Below are positions 1 to 6,411 of a stretch of 19,932 bases of DNA, in pieces; the first letter of the stretch is position 1; the number at the start of each line of letters is the position of its first letter. The notes below the pieces were generated by a model that did no database searches, was not told the origin of the DNA, and was given only the letters and a program-made list of their open reading frames with translations. Location: assembly GCA_934418125.1 (NCBI GenBank), contig CAKRWT010000042.1, positions 1 to 19,932 of the forward strand. Direction: 5' to 3'. The position numbers and the translations under genes are program-made. Source of the stretch: an uncultured Lachnospiraceae bacterium (lineage in GTDB: Bacteria > Bacillota > Clostridia > Lachnospirales > Lachnospiraceae).

Positions 1-8
1 TTAGACAT
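1..8 (-). CDS. First codons of a further operon gene (cut by window edge)
   Basis: An ATG at positions 8 to 6 is followed by one full codon and two bases, then the window ends. Upstream on the minus strand is the strong ribosome site AGGAGGGAGC, about 11 nt from the ATG. It lies 33 nt after the stop codon of the chemotaxis receptor gene, so it would be the next gene of the same operon. Nothing can be said about the product. The call rests only on the ribosome site, spacing and operon position. Confidence 0.4.
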
Positions 9-11
9 AAA

Positions 12-74
12 ATATGCTCCCTCCTAAGTGACAAGTTTTTATTATTTCACTTGTCTACCTAGAAGGGAGCATAT
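12..74 (-). promoter_or_regulatory. Hairpin joining the end of the MCP gene to the next gene's ribosome site
   Basis: Two perfect 11-base arms, ATATGCTCCCT (12-22) and AGGGAGCATAT (64-74), can pair. Inside them is a second stem, GACAAGT (30-36) with ACTTGTC (49-55). On the minus-strand mRNA the 5' arm is in the last codons of the chemotaxis receptor gene. The 3' arm contains the Shine-Dalgarno sequence of the next start. A ribosome finishing the receptor gene would open the structure, which suggests translational coupling. The arms are seen; the mechanism is inferred. No T-run follows, so it does not look like a terminator. Confidence 0.55.
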
Positions 75-1166
75 CAAATCCCAGACCATGGCAATCCGTT
101 TTTTCTTTGTTTTCAGTTCCCTTGTTTTAATCTGTTCCGTAGTCTCCTCCATTTTAACAATTTCGTCTCCCACCTTCCTGGAAACCTGATTCATCAGCTT
201 AACCATGCGGTTCTGCTCTTCCGCAAATCCAACCACGTTATCAGCCGTTACCGAAGCATGCTCACTGATTTCTGCAATGGACTTCATAATATCCAGTAAT
301 TTTTCTTTGTCTTCATTAACCAGTTCAAACTTATCCGAAAAAGATTGCTGCACCTTTGCCAGACCATCTACACCTTCGTTTATTTTTTCAAAATACTGCA
401 TTACTTCATTTACAGCCGTTCTTTGTGCGTTAAACACTTCCTGGGACTGGTCCGTAATATCCTTTAACTGAGTCAACGCCTCTGTAATCTCCTGGATGGA
501 AGCACTAATGTCCCGGCTGGCCGTATGACATTCCTCAGACAATTTTCGCACTTCCTCTGCCACATAAGCAAATCCTCTTCCAGCTTCCCCCACTCTGGCA
601 GCCTCAATAGAAGCATTTAAAGACAACAGGTTGGTCTGTTTTGCTATTCCATAGAGCATGTCCGTAACGGATACAATCTTTTCATTCTTTTCCAGAACAC
701 GATAGATACTTTGGGTAATAACCTGTAATGTTTCTTTCAAAGACTCCTGAGTTTCTCCAAGATTCTGAATATTCTGTCTGCCATGTTTCTCATATTCCCG
801 CACGGATTCTGCCTGACTCAGTATCTTATCACTGGCATCACTCATTTCCTGTATCTGTTCTGTCAGCTGTAATGCAACTCCTCTGCTTCGTGCAACATCC
901 TGTGCCTGTTTTGCAGAGCCATCTGCAAGAAATTTGACTGCATGGTTTACCTTTTCAGAAGATTCCGCAATCTGGTCTGTTACTCCTTCCACCTGTTCCG
1001 CTGCCAGCGACATCTGGTCAAGCCCTATCTTTATGTTCTCAAAGTATCCCTTATACTTTCCATACACTTTCCCCTGGCTGTCCTCTGGTATCTCCTGTGT
1101 AAAATCGGCCTGCTGCAGTTTGCTTATTACTTCTTCTGTATTTTTGCTACGTCCATATAAAAACAT
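42..1166 (-). CDS. Soluble methyl-accepting chemotaxis protein
   Basis: A chemoreceptor signalling protein that would bind CheW and CheA and tune the flagellar switch. It is 374 aa with no membrane segment and no recognisable ligand domain. Roughly the first 50 residues are a short head, followed by a long heptad-rich coiled coil. The receptor tip is clear at about residues 174-210: [15 protein letters not shown], then [17 protein letters not shown]. This matches the usual hairpin tip with conservative changes. The C-terminus is basic and amphipathic, ending [21 protein letters not shown] minus its first base residue pattern, and might touch the membrane. The start was chosen at 1166 because AGGAGG lies just upstream; an upstream in-frame ATG at 1211 lacks a site and overlaps the kinase gene. 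It begins 8 nt after the ROK kinase, last in the visible sugar operon, so it may report sugar uptake or phosphorylation state. That role is inferred. Confidence 0.9.
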   Translation of the reverse strand: MFLYGRSKNTEEVISKLQQADFTQEIPEDSQGKVYGKYKGYFENIKIGLDQMSLAAEQVEGVTDQIAESSEKVNHAVKFLADGSAKQAQDVARSRGVALQLTEQIQEMSDASDKILSQAESVREYEKHGRQNIQNLGETQESLKETLQVITQSIYRVLEKNEKIVSVTDMLYGIAKQTNLLSLNASIEAARVGEAGRGFAYVAEEVRKLSEECHTASRDISASIQEITEALTQLKDITDQSQEVFNAQRTAVNEVMQYFEKINEGVDGLAKVQQSFSDKFELVNEDKEKLLDIMKSIAEISEHASVTADNVVGFAEEQNRMVKLMNQVSRKVGDEIVKMEETTEQIKTRELKTKKKRIAMVWDLICSLLGRQVK

Positions 1167-1174
1167 ACGTCCTC

Positions 1175-2047
1175 CTATCTGACCGCCGCTCTTCTGGCAA
1201 GCTCCAGGCATCCCATAATACCCTGGTCGTCATGCAGGCTGGCTGGCACGATGTAATGCTCCATATTCTCCAGTTCTTCGGTCTTGATGTAGCCCCCCAG
1301 ATACTCCGTTACCTTCTGGCGAATCAGTGGGAACAACTGCTCCTGGTGCATCACGCCGCCTCCCAGGATTATCATGTTCGGGGAGAGGGTCAGGATATAA
1401 CCGGTCAGTGCCTGGGCAATGTAATCTGCCTCCAAATCCCACACTTCCTTCCGGTCTGCCAGTTCAGATGCTTTCTTTCCCCATCTTGCCTCAATCGCCG
1501 GACCTGCCGCATGTCCTTCCAGACAATTCTTATGGTAATCGCATTTTCCCTCATAAGTATCCCAGCTCTTTTTCTGAATCAACACATGTCCGGCTTCCGG
1601 ATGTAACATGCCGTGCAATAACTTTCCTTCTATATAAATACCAGCTCCGATTCCTGTTCCGATGGTCAGGTAGAGAACACAATTTTTTTCTTTTGCCTGT
1701 CCGAAGGTTACCTCTCCCAACACTGAGCCATTCACATCGGTATCAAAACCTACCGGACAATGTAACCCTTCTAAAAAGGCATTCCGGATATTATAATTCC
1801 GCCACTTTGCCTTATTTGTCGTAGTAATGCATCCATAATCGGGTGCCGCTTCATCCAGTTCTACCGGTCCGAAGCTGGCAATACCTAACGCTTCGATTTC
1901 TTTATCCTGAAAAAACGCAAGCAGCTGCGGAATCGTTTCTTCCGGAGATTCTGTAGGAATAGATACCTGCTCATATATTTTCCCCTTCTCATCTCCAATG
2001 GCACATACCATCTTGGTTCCCCCTGCTTCCAATGCTCCTAATTTCAT
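1175..2047 (-). CDS. ROK-family sugar kinase, fructokinase-like
   Basis: A cytoplasmic ATP-dependent sugar kinase of 290 aa, the usual length for ScrK/GmuE/YdhR-type fructokinases. Visible motifs are the N-terminal phosphate loop EAGGTK (7-12), the catalytic aspartate region [11 protein letters not shown] (D104), the second loop [11 protein letters not shown], and HPEAGH (149-154). The ROK zinc site H154, C169, H172, C175 is also present. The CxYHxxCLEG layout is typical of fructokinases rather than glucokinases or regulators, and there is no N-terminal HTH, so it is an enzyme rather than a NagC-type repressor. It starts 4 nt after the preceding gene, with only a weak GAGAGG upstream, so translation is probably coupled. 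In context it should phosphorylate the sugar imported by the linked ABC transporter; fructose is the best guess, but a related hexose is possible. Confidence 0.9.
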   Translation of the reverse strand: MKLGALEAGGTKMVCAIGDEKGKIYEQVSIPTESPEETIPQLLAFFQDKEIEALGIASFGPVELDEAAPDYGCITTTNKAKWRNYNIRNAFLEGLHCPVGFDTDVNGSVLGEVTFGQAKEKNCVLYLTIGTGIGAGIYIEGKLLHGMLHPEAGHVLIQKKSWDTYEGKCDYHKNCLEGHAAGPAIEARWGKKASELADRKEVWDLEADYIAQALTGYILTLSPNMIILGGGVMHQEQLFPLIRQKVTEYLGGYIKTEELENMEHYIVPASLHDDQGIMGCLELARRAAVR

Positions 2048-2051
2048 ATTT

Positions 2052-3572
2052 CTACCATACCTCTCTCTCGTTTTCTTCCTTCAGTTTCGATGCATATCTC
2101 TCCTGATACAGATAAAGCCATGGTGTGCTGTCCTGCAGCTTGATAAAATCTTTCTTTTCATAGATTTCATCTGCTTTTCCATCCCGGATACGCACCAGCT
2201 TGTCTGCCAGTGCCAGAGAATCTGCAAAATTTAATGCAAGAATGACTACCGCAATTCCCTTTTTCAAAAACCGTTCAATCAATTCCCAGATATGACTTCG
2301 TATGGACACCTCTGCATTTTTAAAAGGCTGTACACACACTACTACCCTGGGATTCTGCAACAGTATTCTGGTATAAACCAGGTCATACTTCTGTCTCTTA
2401 TTCAAATCATCTACTTTGCCGTAAAAAACCTCTTCTCCAAGCTGTTTTCCGAACTCCTCCATGACACTCCTTTTCACGCCTCCCAGAGTCCACATTCCTT
2501 TTGCCCTATGGTCCATGGTAAAACACAGATTATCCAGGTAACTGAGGTTGGAAAAGACCATGGTCTGCGCCGGCAGCTCCTGAATAACCGCAATTCTCCG
2601 GTTACCCTTTTTGCATTTCTTCCCTGCCAGTAAGAACTGTCCGCTCTCCGGAGCCGCCCCTTCCATCAGCTTCACGAAATCGCCGATAATGGAGTTATCC
2701 ACATCCTGTAATACCACACATTCACCTGCACTTATCGTAAGCTGCAAGTCCTGTATATCGCCATACTGTACATTTTGCATGGTAAGCACTGCATCTGCTG
2801 CATTTTTGGTTTCTGCCAGGCTCATCTGCTGCTGTCTGACCCACTGGTCGAAGTCCTTGACCCCCTTCAGGGAAAAGGTGTCCGGTGTCTTATCCCCCTG
2901 GTAGAAACATTTCTGAATCTGTCCGTTTAACATAAGGGCTACCCTGCCACAAATCTGCCTTGCCTCTTCAAAATGGGCTGCTATATAAAGAAACGAAAAA
3001 CCTTTTGTCGAATAATAACGAATAATTTCCTGCAATTTTATCAGTTCACTCTCACTGATAAAGGTACTGATATCACTCAGTACAATCAAATGATGTCCTG
3101 CTACCACCGCCTTCAGAAGCTCTACCACAAACCGTTCAAAGGGTGACAACTCACTGATATAGGCATCTGCCGGAATATCCATGCCAATTTCCTCTAAGAA
3201 AGGCTCTAACTGTTGTTTTAAAACGCGTGGCTGAATCACTCTCTGCTTAAATCCGGAACGCAATACAAAAATATTGTCTGCCACAGTCAAATCCTCTGCC
3301 AGACAGCTTTTGTTCTGGATGATGCTGATACGGTTCTCCCGCACTGCCGTCTTCTGCCAGGTATTGATAAGATGCTCCTGATAATAAACATACCCATAAT
3401 ACAACGGCAGATTCTGTTTCAGCAGGCGTAGCAGGTCCTCCAAACCATAGTGGTTGACCGGAACAAGACCAAATATCTCTCCCTCCCAGATGGTCATATT
3501 AAAGTTATCCAGGCAGACGAGTCCCTGTTCCACATAGGTAACCCGCTCCATACGCAGTGTTTCTTTCTTCAT
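2052..3572 (-). CDS. Degenerate RbsA/MglA-like two-domain ABC protein, predicted ATPase-dead
   Basis: It is 506 aa with the layout of a tandem sugar-importer ATPase: two nucleotide-binding-domain-like halves (about 1-240 and 255-500). The catalytic motifs are gone in both. In the first half the P-loop position reads GLVPVNHYGLEDLL, with no GxNGAGKST. The signature is ELSPFERFVVELLKA, Walker B is LIVLSDIST (no DE), and the switch histidine segment is IAAHFEEA. In the second half the P-loop position reads VVLQDVDNSIIGDF, the signature LNKRQKYDL and Walker B VVVCVQPFKN. The reading frame is nonetheless intact and full length. The start at 3572 has GGAG six bases upstream; an alternative ATG at 3584 is possible. 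It sits between the sensor kinase and the sugar kinase, and a functional paralogue lies in the same operon (9326-10837). I infer a regulatory or scaffold role, perhaps binding the permease or the sensor kinase. No function is proven. Confidence 0.85.
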   Translation of the reverse strand: MKKETLRMERVTYVEQGLVCLDNFNMTIWEGEIFGLVPVNHYGLEDLLRLLKQNLPLYYGYVYYQEHLINTWQKTAVRENRISIIQNKSCLAEDLTVADNIFVLRSGFKQRVIQPRVLKQQLEPFLEEIGMDIPADAYISELSPFERFVVELLKAVVAGHHLIVLSDISTFISESELIKLQEIIRYYSTKGFSFLYIAAHFEEARQICGRVALMLNGQIQKCFYQGDKTPDTFSLKGVKDFDQWVRQQQMSLAETKNAADAVLTMQNVQYGDIQDLQLTISAGECVVLQDVDNSIIGDFVKLMEGAAPESGQFLLAGKKCKKGNRRIAVIQELPAQTMVFSNLSYLDNLCFTMDHRAKGMWTLGGVKRSVMEEFGKQLGEEVFYGKVDDLNKRQKYDLVYTRILLQNPRVVVCVQPFKNAEVSIRSHIWELIERFLKKGIAVVILALNFADSLALADKLVRIRDGKADEIYEKKDFIKLQDSTPWLYLYQERYASKLKEENEREVW

Positions 3573-3607
3573 GCTATTCTCCATTTGCAGGCAGCCACCT
3601 GCTTTCC

Positions 3608-4666
3608 CTACAGACCTTTGCCGTTTATCTCACGGTCACTGGTAATGACCGGCAGGGTGATTTCCACATCTGTCCCCACATCTTCCATGGAAAAAACATG
3701 CATTCCATACTCTTCGCCAAACAGCAGATGAATCCGGTTATTCACATTAACCAGGGCGATACCGCCCTTTCCTTCTGTCTCCCCTCCGGAAAAGGCACTG
3801 GCACTCTTCTGTAACCGTTCATTCATATACGCTAACTTCTGGGCATTCATTCCAACACCATCATCTGAAATACGAATCAGCAGCCGTCCACCGCTTTTTT
3901 CCAATACAATCTTCAGATGTCCGCCATCCACCTTGCATTCTATTCCGTGAATAATACTGTTCTCCAGAATGGGCTGCATCGTCAGCTTGGGAATCCGGCA
4001 GCAGAAGATTTCGTCTTTCTCTTCCGGATTATAGGATATTTCCAGATGCAGCCGTTCCCCGAACCGGTATCGTTGAATTTTGAAATAAGTCTGACAGTTT
4101 TGCAGTTCTTCCTCTACTGAAACCAGATTTTCCACTTTACTGATGGTATACCGGAAAAAGGTTGCCAGTGCCTCTGTCATCTCGGCTACACTGTCTAACC
4201 CGGATATCAGTGCTTCGCTGCGGATGCTTTCCAACGTATTATAGAGAAAATGCGGATTAATCTGATTCTGTAATGCCAGATACTGCGCCTGTCTTTTGTT
4301 CAGCTTCAAAAGTTCCGAGGAATTCATCATCTGGTGTAATTTCTTCTCCATCTGCTCACCTGCCGGTGTCAATCCGATTTCGTCTACCGCCAGTGCTTCC
4401 GGAGCAATATAACCCTCCAGGAAAAGCTTTATATTCTTCTCGATTCTCCAATAAGGTCTGAGCACCCGCTGAATCATGAGCCATATCATGCCACCGAGAG
4501 CAACACCTGTTGCTACAACCGGCCATAAATGAACTTCTCCGGTCAGATAATTTACAATCAATACCCCAAACAGGAATACCAACAGGCAGAAGTATAATGC
4601 TGCCAGACAGAAAATCCTTTGGGACAGATATTTTTTCTTCCTGGATTTTTCTTGTTGCGTCCTCAT
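3608..4666 (-). CDS. YesM-type sensor histidine kinase with minimal extracellular loop
   Basis: A membrane histidine kinase of the His_kinase/YesM-LytS type, 352 aa, which should phosphorylate the response regulator encoded just upstream. Two membrane segments (about 18-38 and 49-66) are separated by only about ten residues. There is therefore no extracytoplasmic sensor domain, unlike typical YesM proteins with a large one. The phosphoacceptor motif is QNQINPHFLYN with H139. The ATPase domain shows QPILENSIIHG, ISDDGVGM and GKGGIALVNVNNR. The start at 4666 is preceded by AGGAGG with eight bases of spacing. An earlier ATG (4690) overlapping the regulator's stop codon has no better site. The missing sensor implies that the signal arrives through a partner, most likely the binding lipoprotein, the permease or the degenerate ABC protein in this operon (inference). 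Confidence 0.93.
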   Translation of the reverse strand: MRTQQEKSRKKKYLSQRIFCLAALYFCLLVFLFGVLIVNYLTGEVHLWPVVATGVALGGMIWLMIQRVLRPYWRIEKNIKLFLEGYIAPEALAVDEIGLTPAGEQMEKKLHQMMNSSELLKLNKRQAQYLALQNQINPHFLYNTLESIRSEALISGLDSVAEMTEALATFFRYTISKVENLVSVEEELQNCQTYFKIQRYRFGERLHLEISYNPEEKDEIFCCRIPKLTMQPILENSIIHGIECKVDGGHLKIVLEKSGGRLLIRISDDGVGMNAQKLAYMNERLQKSASAFSGGETEGKGGIALVNVNNRIHLLFGEEYGMHVFSMEDVGTDVEITLPVITSDREINGKGL

Positions 4667-4682
4667 TCCGACTCCCTCCTGC

Positions 4683-6269
4683 CTATCCATACAGTTTACG
4701 ATACTGTGCCGGGTTTACTCCCGTCATCTTATGGAAGGTATAAGTAAAATGCTTCCGGTCACTGTACCCTACCCGTTCACAGATTTCTGCTACCGGAAGC
4801 CCGGTTTCCCGGAGAAGTTCCTTGGCTTCTTCGATACGGATTCTGGTCAGGTACTTGGCAAAGCCTTCCCCGGTCTCCTTCTTGAAAAAGACACTGAAAT
4901 AGCTGGCACTGAATCCCACATACTCTGCCACCTCTTCCAGGGTAATGTTATTCTTATAATTCTGTTTGATATATTGCTTGGCTTCCCGAATCGGTCTGGA
5001 GGCATCCTTCTCCCGGTTTTCCACCAGTTCCGTAAAAATAATCTGCTGTAACTTACAAAGCTCGCCAAACAGCCTGTCTACGCTTCCCTGGTGCATGCAG
5101 CTTTCGGTAAACGTCCTCTGCAGCTTCTCACTCTGTTCTGCGCCCAGCCGGAACAGAAAGAAATTGCCTGCCTTTAAAACAATGTCCAGAATTTCGCCGC
5201 CCCGGATATCCTTTACGGAAAGCAAATCCTCTTTCAGCTTCTCTGCCGCCTGATGGGCTTCCTGCAAATCCAGTACCTCGATGGCATGCTCTGTCTCCTT
5301 GGCAAAGTGCTCCAAAAGCACCTGTTTCTGTACCCCGGAGCTTTCCGGGATTCCTTCTAACATCTTGCCGCAGCCTTCCACCAGTCTTTCTTCTATGATT
5401 CGTTCTGCCCATTTCAGGGAATCTGCCAGTTTCTCCGGCTGACCGCTCTCCCCGCCAAGTGCCAGCGTAAATTCCACTTCTCCAAAGAGATTTTTCTTAC
5501 CTTCTAACCGCCGCAGCAGTTCCCGCAACTGGAACCGTACATGCTCTCTGTTCTGTGCCTGGTAGTTCAGGACACCATACCCGGTATAATCCCAAAAGCC
5601 GACTGTAGCATCGGCACACCACCTGGAAAGGCACTCTGTCAACAACTCCGTTCCTTTTTCCTTTAACAGATTCAGGGCATTCCGGTTGGTCTGCTCGCTG
5701 TCCATATCCATTTGCAAAACAAAGGTCTGATAACATTCCTGGGTTGCCTCGAATCCATATTCTTTACGAAGCACTTCCCCGGTCAGTGCAGTCTGTCCAT
5801 TACGCAGTTCGCTTACCAGCCGCTTACGCAATACGCTCTTTTCCAGGCTGTCTCCCTCTTCCCAGATTCCATAGGAAACATCCTTTTCCCGCTTCTCTTT
5901 CAGATGTTTTACAACATTTTGTAGTGTGGTGCATAATTCATCCTGTTTAATGGGCTTTAAGATATAATTTCTGACACCAAGGGCAATGGCATTCTGTGCA
6001 TATTCAAAATGAGCATAACCACTTATGATAATAATCTCCAACTGGGGCGTTATCTGCTTCGCCTGTTTTATCAGCTCCAGTCCATTTAACCCCGGCATAC
6101 GGATATCCGTAATCAGAACATCAGGACGGATTTCTTCTATCTTCTGCAAGGCATCGGGACCATTCTCTGCCATTGCCTCCACCCGCATATCCAGTGCTTC
6201 CCAGTCCACCAGTGCCTGTACCAGCCGACATATCAACTTCTCATCATCTGCTATGATTACTTTCCACAT
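4683..6269 (-). CDS. YesN-type response regulator, receiver plus AraC-family DNA-binding domain
   Basis: A 528-aa two-component response regulator. The receiver domain (1-120) has the acidic pair D8/D9, phospho-acceptor D55 in LITDIRMPG, S83 and K105 in LKPIKQ, so it looks fully active. A long middle region (about 125-420) has no motif I recognise and is typical of the YesN class. The last ~100 residues are an AraC HTH pair, with ITLEEVAEYVGFSASYFSVF and a second helix-turn-helix around VAEICERVGYSDRKHF. The start at 6269 has AAGGGA about eight bases upstream. The histidine kinase begins 16 nt after its stop. It probably activates the sugar operon promoter at 10861-10902, whose -35 is poor, and may also act at the inverted repeat just upstream of its own gene (inference). 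Confidence 0.95.
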   Translation of the reverse strand: MWKVIIADDEKLICRLVQALVDWEALDMRVEAMAENGPDALQKIEEIRPDVLITDIRMPGLNGLELIKQAKQITPQLEIIIISGYAHFEYAQNAIALGVRNYILKPIKQDELCTTLQNVVKHLKEKREKDVSYGIWEEGDSLEKSVLRKRLVSELRNGQTALTGEVLRKEYGFEATQECYQTFVLQMDMDSEQTNRNALNLLKEKGTELLTECLSRWCADATVGFWDYTGYGVLNYQAQNREHVRFQLRELLRRLEGKKNLFGEVEFTLALGGESGQPEKLADSLKWAERIIEERLVEGCGKMLEGIPESSGVQKQVLLEHFAKETEHAIEVLDLQEAHQAAEKLKEDLLSVKDIRGGEILDIVLKAGNFFLFRLGAEQSEKLQRTFTESCMHQGSVDRLFGELCKLQQIIFTELVENREKDASRPIREAKQYIKQNYKNNITLEEVAEYVGFSASYFSVFFKKETGEGFAKYLTRIRIEEAKELLRETGLPVAEICERVGYSDRKHFTYTFHKMTGVNPAQYRKLYG

Positions 6270-6303
6270 AATGCTATCCCTTCCATCAGGTTATCACTCT
6301 ATT

Positions 6304-6328
6304 TAACAGAAAATAAATTTTCCTGTTA
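6304..6328. repeat. 25-bp inverted repeat upstream of the response regulator gene
   Basis: TAACA(G)AAAA and its near-complement around a TAAA/TTTA centre form an inverted repeat with a single-base bulge, 35 bp before the regulator start. It could be an operator or an mRNA hairpin. The symmetry is seen; the role is not known. Confidence 0.5.
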
Positions 6329-6365
6329 CATAAAAATTACCTCAAAAAACAGAATTTGACAAGAA

Positions 6366-6383
6366 CGCCGGAAACTTCCGGCG
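6366..6383 (-). terminator. GC-rich hairpin after the binding-protein gene, probably partial terminator
   Basis: CGCCGGAA and TTCCGGCG form an 8-bp stem with almost no loop, 28 nt after the binding-protein stop codon. It is followed on the minus strand by TTCTTGTC, a weak T-tract. This arrangement could let the transport genes be made in excess over the regulators, either by partial termination or by protecting the upstream mRNA. A full stop is unlikely because the only promoter candidate downstream (TTGTCA-17-TAATTT) is weak. Confidence 0.6.
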
Positions 6384-6411
6384 CCCCTGTCTTATGTATA
6401 TTCTAGGAAAT

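Noticed and set aside
6330..6365. Promoter TTGTCA-17-TAATTT before the response regulator gene
   Set aside because: The -10 matches only three of six consensus bases, so I do not list it as a feature; mentioned under the adjacent hairpin.
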